Position numbers and translations under genes: made by a program. Shown piece after piece: positions 53,258-62,237 of a stretch of 64,000 bases of DNA. Location of the stretch: contig JANQPY010000025.1 of NCBI GenBank assembly GCA_028285245.1, forward strand, positions 1 through 64,000, given 5' to 3'. The stretch's first letter is position 1; every line of letters starts with the position of its first letter. A model generated the notes under the pieces. It saw only the letters and a program-made list of their open reading frames with translations. It did no database searches and was not told the origin of the DNA. This DNA comes from Gammaproteobacteria bacterium. GTDB lineage: Bacteria; Pseudomonadota; Gammaproteobacteria; Steroidobacterales; GCA-2729495.

Positions 53258-53999
53258 GCCCAGCGGTCCCGGCGATGACGTAGTCAGCAGCGTATCATTC
53301 CGGCCGCCGCTATGGGCTTCCGTGTTAACGGTGATCGGCGTTGGGCTGTGTCTGACCGCCGCAAACTGGCAGCTCGGCCGGGCTGACGAAAAACAAGCAC
53401 TTTTTGCGCGTTTCGATGCCGGCGCTGACACCGGACTCAACCGGCTAATCGATGACGAAGCACTGGGCGACTTTCGCTTTCAGACCCTCAGGGTGGCCGG
53501 CCGCTACGACCCGGACCGTCAGATATTGCTTGAGAACATGGTGCATGCAGGTCGCAATGGTTATCACGTGCTGACACCGCTGCAGACCGGCGATGGTACG
53601 GTGCTGGTTAACCGTGGCTGGATCCCCGCATCCCCAGATCGCCGTAAGTTGCCGGACATCCGTGTGCCAGATGGCGAGCGAAATATTGCGGGCCGGCTTG
53701 ATCGGCTGCCGGTACCGGGAGTGCGGCTCGCTGCTGCACCGATCGACGATGAGGCGCCCTGGCCGCGCCGCCTGCTGTTTCCCACGCGCGACGAAGTCAG
53801 CCAGCACCTTGGGTATCCGGTAAAGGACTACCAGATCAGGCTGGATGCTGAGGATGACGATGGCTATCTGCGCGAGTGGCGTCCGCAGGTAATGGGCGCC
53901 GACAAACATTTTGGGTATGCCGTGCAGTGGTTCGCTTTCTCTGCAGCTATCACGGCACTTTACTTGGTGCTCAACATCAAACGACGGAAATCCGTATGA
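53256..53999 (+). CDS. SURF1-family cytochrome oxidase assembly protein
   Basis: 247 residues. Two membrane helices (about 22-40 and 222-240) flanking a periplasmic domain. Seen: FRPPLWASVLTVIGVGLCLTAANWQLGRADEK, GRYDPDRQILLENMVHAGRNGYHVLTPLQTGDGTVLVNRGWIP, and HFGYAVQWFAFSAAITALYLVLNIKRR. It helps deliver heme A to subunit I. The likely ATG (53256) and the divergent DUF2909 ATG overlap within one GCATGC palindrome. Confidence 0.92.
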   Translation: MPSGPGDDVVSSVSFRPPLWASVLTVIGVGLCLTAANWQLGRADEKQALFARFDAGADTGLNRLIDDEALGDFRFQTLRVAGRYDPDRQILLENMVHAGRNGYHVLTPLQTGDGTVLVNRGWIPASPDRRKLPDIRVPDGERNIAGRLDRLPVPGVRLAAAPIDDEAPWPRRLLFPTRDEVSQHLGYPVKDYQIRLDAEDDDGYLREWRPQVMGADKHFGYAVQWFAFSAAITALYLVLNIKRRKSV

Positions 54000-54583
54000 C
54001 CGACGAACAGTTCATTCGCCAACGCAATCGTGGCCGTCTGCAGCTCGTGTTGCTGGCCGCCATCTTTCTTGGGCCCCTGCTCGTCGCGTTTGTCTTGTAC
54101 TACGGCGATATCTGGGCGCCCGAGGGTCAGGCGATTAACGGGCAGCTCATCAGCCCGGCACGCCCGCTGCCGGCCGCACTAACCCAGGCGGTGGCCGGCG
54201 ACTCGATGTTCACCGATCACTGGACGGTGCTGGTTATGCACTCAGGTCGCTGTGCGGAGCCCTGTCAGAAAACCCTGTACGAGACGCGGCAGCTGCGCCG
54301 TGCCCTAGGTGTTGAGATGGATCGGGTAGAGCGCGTCTGGCTGGTTACCGATGGTCAGGCCGACGAACAGTTTGTTGCGAATGAGCATCCGGATCTCAAG
54401 CTGTTGCCCGCGACCGCGGGCGAACAGGCTCTCGTAATCGAGACCGTAGGAAATTTCGAAGCCGGCGAGGTGTTCTTAATTGACCCGCTCGGTAATCTGA
54501 TGATGCGCTTCCCCCCGGGGTTAGGCATGCGCGCGATCCATACCGACATAAAGCGACTGCTGAAGCTGTCGCGTATCGGCTGA
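53996..54583 (+). CDS. SCO1-like membrane-anchored protein of the oxidase cluster
   Basis: 195 residues from ATG at 53996, overlapping SURF1 (ATGA). One N-terminal membrane helix (about 17-38), then a periplasmic thioredoxin-like domain with WTVLVMHSGRCAEPCQKTLYETRQLRRALG. The CxxxC spacing matches the copper site of SCO proteins, but the flanking family motifs are loose. I take it as the cluster's copper or thiol chaperone; a full SCO1 gene is not present here. Confidence 0.8.
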   Translation: MTDEQFIRQRNRGRLQLVLLAAIFLGPLLVAFVLYYGDIWAPEGQAINGQLISPARPLPAALTQAVAGDSMFTDHWTVLVMHSGRCAEPCQKTLYETRQLRRALGVEMDRVERVWLVTDGQADEQFVANEHPDLKLLPATAGEQALVIETVGNFEAGEVFLIDPLGNLMMRFPPGLGMRAIHTDIKRLLKLSRIG

Positions 54584-55590
54584 TGTACGACTGGTACGTT
54601 CGACTGATCCATGCGGCTTGCGCCTGCGCTCTGGTCGTTGTGGTGCTCGGCGCCTACGTGCGCCTGACCGATGCAGGGCTGGGGTGTCCGGACTGGCCCG
54701 GCTGCTACGGCGAGCTGATTCTGCCTGCGGATGATTCCGCACGTGCAGCCGCACAGGCTGCGTTTCCGGATCGCCCCCTCGACGCGGGCAAAGCCTGGCG
54801 GGAGATGATTCATCGCTATCTGGCCAGCGGGCTGGGTTTCCTGATCTTGCTGGCTGCGGCTATCAGCTGGCGCAACCGCGAGGATCCCCGGCAGCCGCAT
54901 GTGTTGCCGATGATCTTGCTTGGCGTTGTCATTTTTCAGGGCATCCTGGGAATGTGGACGGTCACGCTGCTGCTGAAACCGCTCATCGTGATGGCACATC
55001 TGATTGGAGGTCTGACGACGACCGGCATCTTGTTCTGGTTGATACTGGATCACCATCGCCGCAAGCAGCCGCGCACGGCGCACCCCATCACAGCGCTTGC
55101 CCTCATCAGTCTTGTCGCGCTCGGCATGCAAATTTCGCTGGGTGGCTGGACAAGCTCGAATTACGCGGCGATGGCCTGCCCGGACCTCCCAACCTGCGGC
55201 GGAGAGTGGTGGCCCGATGAAGCCGACTTCGCTGAAGCGTTCGTGATGTGGCGCGGGTTGGGCGTGGACTACGAGGGCGGCGTGCTGGAAACGCCGGCCA
55301 GAGTCGCCATTCACTTCACACATCGTTTAGGTGCCATCGTTGCGAGCCTGCTGCTTGGCCTGGCGGCCTGGCGCGCCTGGCAGGCGGGTGGCGCACTTCG
55401 GCCAGCCGCGGTCTGGCTCGTTTGTGCGCTCGCCGCGCAAATCGCGATTGGCTTAGGCATCGTCCGCTTCGGACTGCCGCTGTCTCTGGCAACGATGCAT
55501 AACGGCGTGGCTGCGCTGCTGCTGTTAGCCACGCTCAATCTCACTCATGCCAGCAGACGTCAGCTGCCAATGCATAGCGTCACACGCTAA
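54583..55590 (+). CDS. ctaA: Heme A synthase, COX15/CtaA
   Basis: 335 residues, eight helices. Oxidises heme O to heme A. Seen: VVVLGAYVRLTDAGLGCPDWPGCYGEL with the Cys pair, EMIHRYLASGLGFLILL with a heme His, MAHLIGGL, SLGGWTSSNYAAMACPDLPTCGGEWWPD, IHFTHRLGAIVASLLLG and TMHNGVAALLLLATLNL. It starts in a TGATG overlap with the preceding gene. The usual partner ctaB does not follow. Confidence 0.95.
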   Translation: MYDWYVRLIHAACACALVVVVLGAYVRLTDAGLGCPDWPGCYGELILPADDSARAAAQAAFPDRPLDAGKAWREMIHRYLASGLGFLILLAAAISWRNREDPRQPHVLPMILLGVVIFQGILGMWTVTLLLKPLIVMAHLIGGLTTTGILFWLILDHHRRKQPRTAHPITALALISLVALGMQISLGGWTSSNYAAMACPDLPTCGGEWWPDEADFAEAFVMWRGLGVDYEGGVLETPARVAIHFTHRLGAIVASLLLGLAAWRAWQAGGALRPAAVWLVCALAAQIAIGLGIVRFGLPLSLATMHNGVAALLLLATLNLTHASRRQLPMHSVTR

Positions 55591-55604
55591 ACCTCCTGTA
55601 CAAC

Positions 55605-56582
55605 ATGTCCCGCACCAACATCTCCGTGCTGCTGGCCACCGCGCTGCTCGGTATTTTGTTGGTGGTCGTCTATCGACTGGCGGATGATCTGGAACAGCGG
55701 CAGCTCATGGGTCCGCTTGAGGCGCCGGATGCTGATGCAACTTCGGAAAGACTCGCTGCTAATAATGATCCACGCAGCGTTATTTCCGACTACACGAGCT
55801 TCATCACCGCGCTGCAGGCACGCGGTGTCGATGGTTCGGCTGCGCTGCAGGGCACCGCTACCTGGCTGCAGGCGCGAGGCTTCCTGGGTGCCGATCCACT
55901 GCTGGGTATCGATGAGCGATCTGCACCGCTGGTTTACTACGAGTCTTTGGATGACGACACGCTGGCGGGCCTGAGCAAGTCCGGAGATCTCGCTGCAGCC
56001 CAGGTGCAGGCCTCGCGGCTGGCGCTGGAGAACCCCGCCGCTGCGGAAGTACTTTACGCGCAAGCCGCGGCGGGTGGCTCGGCCTACGCGATGCTGCAGC
56101 TCTCATCTCTGTGGGATACGTGGTATGCCATACAGGCCAGCGGACTGGTTGCGTCAGACGATCGGAGCGAGCTGCTGCCGGCCGGTGAGAGCGATGCGCG
56201 GATCAGAGCGTTTGCCTACGCAATGGCAGCGCTCCGTGACGTCGGACCGCCTCTGTTCAGCGAAGCCTTGCTGAACCGTGCAGGCAACATGTATCGGCAG
56301 ATCCCACAGGCGCAGCGCGAAGCTGCATGCAATGAGTCCGAGCGCGTTTATATTGACTTGAGTATTCAGCGCCGTACGCGCGGTCTACCTCCGATTCGCT
56401 CCGAACCGCCGCCCGTGTTTCTCACCGTTGCCGAAGCGAATCGCGCATTGCCGTGCGCTGAAACCGGCATAGACTATTCAACGACGCTCGATCTGACCGA
56501 CTGCCGCAACGAATCGGTGGTTGGACCGGGGAACAGCGATCGGGAGCTGTACATCTGCCGGCGGGCCCTGCCTTCAGGCTAA
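55605..56582 (+). CDS. Unrecognised single-span protein downstream of ctaA
   Basis: 325 residues. N-terminal membrane helix (about 7-24), the rest predicted periplasmic. The middle part has a Sel1/TPR-like helical pair (about 132-165, AAEVLYAQAAAGGSAYAMLQLSSLWD); cysteines occur only in the last 90 residues (ACNES, LPCAET, LTDCRN, YICRRA), suggesting disulfides. It is 14 bases after ctaA and likely co-transcribed with the oxidase genes. No family recognised. Confidence 0.7.
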   Translation: MSRTNISVLLATALLGILLVVVYRLADDLEQRQLMGPLEAPDADATSERLAANNDPRSVISDYTSFITALQARGVDGSAALQGTATWLQARGFLGADPLLGIDERSAPLVYYESLDDDTLAGLSKSGDLAAAQVQASRLALENPAAAEVLYAQAAAGGSAYAMLQLSSLWDTWYAIQASGLVASDDRSELLPAGESDARIRAFAYAMAALRDVGPPLFSEALLNRAGNMYRQIPQAQREAACNESERVYIDLSIQRRTRGLPPIRSEPPPVFLTVAEANRALPCAETGIDYSTTLDLTDCRNESVVGPGNSDRELYICRRALPSG

Positions 56583-56625
56583 CCTGCAAGAAATCTGCAG
56601 CGCGACTGACTGCTAAACTGCCGAC

Positions 56626-58797
56626 ATGGATGTCACCCCGATCATTGACCCGCTCAACGACGCGCAGCGCGAAGCCGTAACCGCGCCCGACCGGCCGATG
56701 CTGGTTGTCGCTGGCGCGGGCAGTGGCAAGACCCGGGTGTTGGTGCATCGAATCGCCTGGCTGCTGCAGGTCGAGAACGTGTCGCCAATGGGCATCCTGG
56801 CAGTCACTTTCACTAACAAGGCGGCGGCCGAAATGCGCGGCCGTATCGAGACGCTGCTCGGCATGCCGGTCGACAATCTGTGGGTCGGCACCTTTCACGG
56901 GCTTGCTCACCGGCTGCTCCGGCGCCACTGGCGCGAAGCGGGTTTGCCGCAATCCTTTCAGATCATCGACTCAGAGGATCAGCAGCGCAACATTCGCCGG
57001 CTGGTGAAAGATCTGGATCTTGACGAAAGCAGCTGGGTGCCGCGGGAGATCCAGTACTTTATCAACGGGCAGAAGGATGAGGGTCTGCGGCCGGACAACG
57101 TCGCCGACAACAACGATCCGAACCGGCGCATGATGATCCGGCTTTACCGGCTCTATCAGGAATCCTGCGAACAGGCCGGGCTGGTCGATTTCGGCGAGCT
57201 GCTGCTCCGCGCGCATGAACTGTGGCTACATCAGCCGCAGCTGCTGGAACACTATCGGAGTCGCTTTCAGCATCTGCTAGTCGATGAGTTCCAGGATACA
57301 AACTCCATTCAGTACGCGTGGTTGCGAATGCTGGCCGGCGAAACAGGCATTCCATTTTTTGTGGGCGACGACGATCAGTCCATTTACCGGTGGCGCGGTG
57401 CCCGCATGGAGCATCTGCAGCGCTTCCAGAAGGACTTCCGCAACGTGCAGGTAGTCAAGCTGGAGCAAAACTACCGGTCCACCGGCACGATCCTGAATGC
57501 CGCCAACGCCCTTATTGCCAACAACAGCGGCCGGCTCGGCAAACAACTCTGGACCGATGGTAGCGATGGCGAACCGATTCGGCTGTATAGCGCATACAAC
57601 GAACGTGACGAAGCAGACTTTGTTATCGCGCGTGTGCAGGAATGGATTAACCAGGGTAACCAGCGAGCCGAGGCCGCGATTCTGTATCGCTCGAACGCTC
57701 AGTCACGCGTGTTTGAAGAAGCCCTGCTGCGCGCAAAACTGCCGTACCGCGTGTACGGTGGCCTGCGCTTTTTCGAGCGGGCCGAGATCAAAGATTCATT
57801 GGCGTATATGCGTTTGGTTGCCAGCCGCAGTGATGATGCATCGTTCGAGCGCATCGTTAACGTGCCCACGCGCGGTATTGGGGCGCGCACGGTCGCCACC
57901 ATTCGCGAGTACGCGCGCGCCTACGGTCAGAGCCTGTGGGAATCCGCGTGCTCACTCGCCGGCAATCAGCTCCCCGGCCGCGCCGCCACGGCGGTGCAGC
58001 GATTTATTCATCTCATCGATGCGCTGGATAACGATACGCGGGAGCTGGAGCTGCATGAGCAGGCAGACCATGTGATTCGGCACAGTGGGCTGGTCGAGCA
58101 CTATCGGAAAGAGCCCAAGGAGCGCGCCGAATCGCGGCTGGAAAACCTGGATGAGCTGGTCAGCGCCGCGCGCGGGTTTGAGTCTGAAGATCTTGAGGAA
58201 GACATGACGCCGCTGGCGGCGTTTCTCGCGCACGCCGTACTGGAGTCCGGGGAAACCCAGGGTGATACGTGGGACGATTGCGTGCAGCTCATGACACTGC
58301 ATTCAGCCAAGGGTCTGGAGTTTCCACTCGTGTTTATCGCTGGCATGGAAGACGGGCTGTTTCCACACCGGCGCAGCGTCAATGATGCCGCCAGTCTCGA
58401 AGAGGAGCGGCGGCTCTGCTATGTCGGCACCACGCGTGCCATGACCACGCTGTATCTGACCTATGCCGAGCAGCGCCGGCTGCACGGCATCGACAGCTTT
58501 GGCCAGCCATCGCGCTTTATCGGAGAGATTCCGGCCGAGCTGATTGAAGAAGTCCGGCCCAGTATTCGGGTCACGCAGCCGCTGCATCGTCGTCCGGCGG
58601 GCGGCCGGCAAGCAGTGTCAGGGCCGCGCGAAGATCCGGGCGTCCGGCTCGGTCAGCGCGTGCGGCATGGAAAGTTCGGCGAGGGCGTGGTCCTGAACTG
58701 CGAGGGCGCCGGTGCACACGCTCGGGTGCAGGTAAATTTTGAGAACGCCGGCACGAAATGGCTGGTCATGTCTTATGCCCAGCTGGAACTCATGTAG
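56626..58797 (+). CDS. uvrD: DNA helicase II (UvrD)
   Basis: 723 residues. SF1 3'-5' helicase in nucleotide-excision and mismatch repair. Seen: LNDAQREAV Q-motif, Walker A VVAGAGSGKTRVLVHR, AVTFTNKAAAEMRGR, VGTFHGLAHRLLR, Walker B LLVDEFQDTNSIQY, VGDDDQSIYRWRGA, VKLEQNYRSTG, LMTLHSAKGLEFPLVFIAGMEDGLFPH, YVGTTRAM, and the C-terminal RNA-polymerase-interacting GQRVRHGKFGEGVVL Tudor-like end. No LexA box seen in the 43 bases before it. Confidence 0.97.
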   Translation: MDVTPIIDPLNDAQREAVTAPDRPMLVVAGAGSGKTRVLVHRIAWLLQVENVSPMGILAVTFTNKAAAEMRGRIETLLGMPVDNLWVGTFHGLAHRLLRRHWREAGLPQSFQIIDSEDQQRNIRRLVKDLDLDESSWVPREIQYFINGQKDEGLRPDNVADNNDPNRRMMIRLYRLYQESCEQAGLVDFGELLLRAHELWLHQPQLLEHYRSRFQHLLVDEFQDTNSIQYAWLRMLAGETGIPFFVGDDDQSIYRWRGARMEHLQRFQKDFRNVQVVKLEQNYRSTGTILNAANALIANNSGRLGKQLWTDGSDGEPIRLYSAYNERDEADFVIARVQEWINQGNQRAEAAILYRSNAQSRVFEEALLRAKLPYRVYGGLRFFERAEIKDSLAYMRLVASRSDDASFERIVNVPTRGIGARTVATIREYARAYGQSLWESACSLAGNQLPGRAATAVQRFIHLIDALDNDTRELELHEQADHVIRHSGLVEHYRKEPKERAESRLENLDELVSAARGFESEDLEEDMTPLAAFLAHAVLESGETQGDTWDDCVQLMTLHSAKGLEFPLVFIAGMEDGLFPHRRSVNDAASLEEERRLCYVGTTRAMTTLYLTYAEQRRLHGIDSFGQPSRFIGEIPAELIEEVRPSIRVTQPLHRRPAGGRQAVSGPREDPGVRLGQRVRHGKFGEGVVLNCEGAGAHARVQVNFENAGTKWLVMSYAQLELM

Positions 58798-58833
58798 AAT
58801 GCGCTTCGTCCGCGCAGGTTACTCAGCCAGCCA

Positions 58834-60222
58834 ATGAACATCCTCATCCTGGGCGCCGGTCAGGTCGGCTCCACCGCCGCTTACCAGCTGGCTCGCCAGG
58901 AAGCCAATGAAGTTACCATCGTCGATACCGACGCAGCCACGCTCCGTGACCTGCAGGATCGGTTAGACATCCGGACTGTTGTTGGCCACGCCGCTTACCC
59001 CGAGGTGCTGCAGCGGGCAGGGGCCAAGAACGCCGAGATCGTCATCGCACTGACCAGCAGCGATGAGGTCAACATGGTCGCCTGCCAGGTGGCCTACACG
59101 TTTTTCGGCACAGCGACCAAGATCGGGCGCATTCGCAGTGCGGAGTACCTGCGCTCGATCGATAAGGAACACGAGCTGTTTGCACAGGAAGCGGTGCCAG
59201 TGGACGTGCTCATCGCACCGGAGCAGCTGGTCACTGAGTACATTGAGGAGTTGATCCATTTCCCCGGCGCATTTCAGGTGCTGGATTTTGCCGACGGACG
59301 CGTGCGCTTGGTTGGTGCCCGTGCGCTAAGCGGCGGGCTGCTGGTGGACCAGCAGATCAAGTCACTCAACGAACATATCCCCGGTGTGGAAACCCGGATC
59401 GCCGCCATTTACCGGCAGGGCCAGAACATCGTCCCCGATGGCAACACCCTCATCCGCCAGGACGACGAAGTGTTCTTTATCGCCGCGCGAGACGATATTC
59501 GCCTGGTCATGAACGAGATGCGTCGACCGGAAGACACGGTGCGGCGCGTGACTATTGCCGGCGGCGGCAATATCGGTTTCCGGTTGGCGCGGCGACTTGA
59601 AAAGACCAGCCAGGTAAAGGTGATCGAGCGCGACAAAGACCGCGCCCGCATGATCTCGGAGCGGCTTAGCAAGGCCATTGTGTTGCATGGCGATGCTGCC
59701 GACGAAGAGCTGCTGCTGGAAGAGAACATCGATAGCGCCGATGTTTTTGTATCGCTAACCAACGCCGAAGAGGCCAATATTCTTTCGGCAATGCTGGCCA
59801 AGCGGCTGGGCTGCAAGAAGGTGATGGCCTTAATCAACCGTCCGGCCTATGCCGATCTGGTCGAGGAAAGCGCCACTATCGATGTCGCAATTTCGCCGCA
59901 GCAGGTCACCATTAGTTCTTTGTTGTCGCATGTACGCCGCGGCGATGTGGTCAAGGTGCATTCGCTGCGGCGCGGTCAGGCAGAGGCTATCGAAGCCATC
60001 GCGCATGGCACGCCAAGTCAGTCCAGCGTGGTCGGGCGGCGTATCGACGAGATAGAGCTGCCGCCCGGCACAACTATCGATGCGATTTATCGTGACAACG
60101 AAGTGCTACAGGCCCACCACGACACGGTGATTGAGACGGATGATCACGTGATCATTTTCATCACTGATCGCCGGCAGAGCGACGTGGTGGAGCGGCTGTT
60201 TGAAGTGGATGTCGAACTCTGA
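58834..60222 (+). CDS. trkA: Trk potassium uptake regulatory subunit TrkA
   Basis: 462 residues. Cytosolic NAD(H)/nucleotide-binding gating ring for TrkH. Two RCK units: the first with ILGAGQVGSTAAYQLA and VDTDAATLRDLQDRLDIRTVVGHAA, the second (about from 235) with IAGGGNIGFRLARRLE and LHGDAADEELLLEENI; each ends in a TrkA-C lobe. Directly precedes trkH. Confidence 0.96.
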   Translation: MNILILGAGQVGSTAAYQLARQEANEVTIVDTDAATLRDLQDRLDIRTVVGHAAYPEVLQRAGAKNAEIVIALTSSDEVNMVACQVAYTFFGTATKIGRIRSAEYLRSIDKEHELFAQEAVPVDVLIAPEQLVTEYIEELIHFPGAFQVLDFADGRVRLVGARALSGGLLVDQQIKSLNEHIPGVETRIAAIYRQGQNIVPDGNTLIRQDDEVFFIAARDDIRLVMNEMRRPEDTVRRVTIAGGGNIGFRLARRLEKTSQVKVIERDKDRARMISERLSKAIVLHGDAADEELLLEENIDSADVFVSLTNAEEANILSAMLAKRLGCKKVMALINRPAYADLVEESATIDVAISPQQVTISSLLSHVRRGDVVKVHSLRRGQAEAIEAIAHGTPSQSSVVGRRIDEIELPPGTTIDAIYRDNEVLQAHHDTVIETDDHVIIFITDRRQSDVVERLFEVDVEL

Positions 60223-60270
60223 CCGTGCCGGTCCCGCCAGACCGCTAACGCTGAAATCACAGGCTTAGGC

Positions 60271-61716
60271 ATGCGCATCGCGGTTACCCAACGGATTCTT
60301 GGCCTGCTGCTGATGCTCTTCAGCACCACCATGCTGCCGCCCGTGGCGGTGTCGCTGTTGTACGCCGACGGTGCCGCGCTGGATTTCGTTTACGGCTTTG
60401 CCGTTACCCTGGCGACGGGTTTCTTTGTCTGGCTACCGGTGCGCAATGATCAACGTGAACCGCGGCTGCGCGATGGCTTTCTTATCGTCGCGTCGTTCTG
60501 GGTGGTGCTCGGCACGTTTGGCGCCGCACCGTTGCTATTTTCGGCACAGCCCAGCATGGACTTTACTGATGCCGTGTTCGAAGCGGTGTCGGGCCTGACG
60601 ACAACCGGTGCAACCGTCCTGACCGGATTGGATGACTTGCCGAAATCGATTCTGTACTACCGTCAGCAGCTGCAGTGGCTCGGTGGCATGGGCATTATCG
60701 TTTTGGCTGTCGCTGTGCTGCCCATGCTAGGCGTGGGAGGCATGCAGCTTTACCGCGCCGAAGCACCAGGCCCGGTGAAAGACAACAAGCTGACGCCGCG
60801 CATCACCGAAACGGCGAAAGCGCTCTGGTACATCTACCTCAGCCTGACCATTGCCTGTGCTCTGGCCTATGGGCTCGCCGGCATGTCCTGGTTTGATGCC
60901 ATCTGCCACAGCTTCAGCACTATCGCGATTGGAGGTTTTTCCACTCACGATCTGAGTATTGGCTACTTTGACAGCAACGCCATCGAGCTGATCGCGGTGA
61001 TCTTCATGTTTATCGCCGGTCTCAACTTTTCCCTGCACTTTTTGTTCTGGCGCAACTTTTCCTTCCGGCACTATGCGGCGGACCCCGAGCTGCGCGCGTA
61101 CTGCTCTGTCTTGCTGGCTCTGGTTATCGTAGTACCAGGCACGCTGGTTCTGACCCAGGGATTCCTGCCCGAAACAGTCATTGAGGGTATTTTCCAGGTC
61201 GTTTCAGTGGCGACTACCACCGGCTTTACCACAACAGAGTTTTCCGCCTGGCCCGGCGCATTGCCGGTGCTGCTGCTCTTTTCCAGCTTTATTGGCGGCT
61301 GCGCAGGATCCACCGGCGGCGGCATGAAAGTGGTGCGCGTGCTGCTGCTCTACAAGCAAGGCCTGCGAGAGGTCCGCCGGCTGGTTCACCCCAGCGCAGA
61401 AATGCCAGTGAAGCTAGGGCAGATGGCCGTGCCGCAGCGCGTAGCCGATGCCGTGTGGGGGTTCTTTGCGGTGTACATCGTGTTGTTCACCATCATGATG
61501 TCGATATTGCTGGCGACCGGCCTTGATCAGGTCACCGCCTTCTCCGCGATCGCCGCCAGTCTGAACAATCTGGGGCCCGGGCTGGGAGAAGTCGCCACCG
61601 GGTTCGCCAGCGTTAACGATGTCGCAAAATGGGTCTGCATTGGCGCCATGCTGCTTGGCCGGCTGGAAATATTCACTTTGCTTGTGCTCGTCTCGCCCAC
61701 GTTTTGGCGCCCGTGA
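60271..61716 (+). CDS. trkH: Trk potassium transporter membrane subunit TrkH
   Basis: 481 residues. K+ channel-like subunit with four M1-P-M2 repeats plus extra N-terminal helices. Pore-loop motifs seen: AVSGLTTTGATVL, SFSTIAIGGFSTHD, VVSVATTTGFTTTEF, AASLNNLGPGLGEV, together with GMGIIVLAVAVLPMLGVGGMQL and GGCAGSTGGGMKVVR. Last four bases overlap the start of the next gene. Confidence 0.96.
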   Translation: MRIAVTQRILGLLLMLFSTTMLPPVAVSLLYADGAALDFVYGFAVTLATGFFVWLPVRNDQREPRLRDGFLIVASFWVVLGTFGAAPLLFSAQPSMDFTDAVFEAVSGLTTTGATVLTGLDDLPKSILYYRQQLQWLGGMGIIVLAVAVLPMLGVGGMQLYRAEAPGPVKDNKLTPRITETAKALWYIYLSLTIACALAYGLAGMSWFDAICHSFSTIAIGGFSTHDLSIGYFDSNAIELIAVIFMFIAGLNFSLHFLFWRNFSFRHYAADPELRAYCSVLLALVIVVPGTLVLTQGFLPETVIEGIFQVVSVATTTGFTTTEFSAWPGALPVLLLFSSFIGGCAGSTGGGMKVVRVLLLYKQGLREVRRLVHPSAEMPVKLGQMAVPQRVADAVWGFFAVYIVLFTIMMSILLATGLDQVTAFSAIAASLNNLGPGLGEVATGFASVNDVAKWVCIGAMLLGRLEIFTLLVLVSPTFWRP

Positions 61717-62237
61717 AGGAGCCTGTGCTGCTCCAGCGGCTTGAGGCGCTCAATATTGCAGTGGGCCGAGCAGTCGCGTGGCTGACCGTTTGCATGGTCA
61801 TCGTGACGATTGCCGTCGTCATTCTCCGCTACTGGTTTGATCTCGGCTGGATCTGGCTGCAGGAAACTGTCAACTGGATGCACGCGGCCGTGTTTATGCT
61901 GGGCGCGAGCTACACGCTCGCGCAGGATGAACACGTCAGGGTTGATGTGCTCTACCGGCGGCTGTCATTGCGGGGCCGGGCGGTTGTCGATCTGCTCGGG
62001 ACGCTGCTACTGCTCATGCCCGTCTGTGCCTTTGTGTTTGTCAGCAGTTATGACTACGTGGCTACGGCCTGGCGCATTGGTGAAGCCTCGCGTGAAGCCG
62101 GCGGCCTGCCTTATCCCGCTGTCCCGCTATTAAAGAGCCTTATTCCCGCGACGGCTGTGCTGCTATTCGGGCAAGCCATCGTCATCTTCGCCCGCGCCGT
62201 ACTGCGGCTGCGCACTAGTCCCACAGAGCATCCCTAG
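61713..62237 (+). CDS. TRAP transporter small permease (DctQ type)
   Basis: 174 residues from GTG at 61713, overlapping the trkH stop (GTGA); another GTG at 61725 is possible. Four membrane helices (about 17-39, 48-66, 87-107, 141-163), with WLQETVNWMHAAVFMLGASYTLAQDEHVRVDVLY, a typical DctQ block. It works with the large permease downstream. Coupling to trkH is unusual. Confidence 0.9.
   Translation: MKEPVLLQRLEALNIAVGRAVAWLTVCMVIVTIAVVILRYWFDLGWIWLQETVNWMHAAVFMLGASYTLAQDEHVRVDVLYRRLSLRGRAVVDLLGTLLLLMPVCAFVFVSSYDYVATAWRIGEASREAGGLPYPAVPLLKSLIPATAVLLFGQAIVIFARAVLRLRTSPTEHP

Noticed and set aside
56583-56625. LexA box before uvrD
   Set aside because: No CTGT-N8-ACAG arrangement present.
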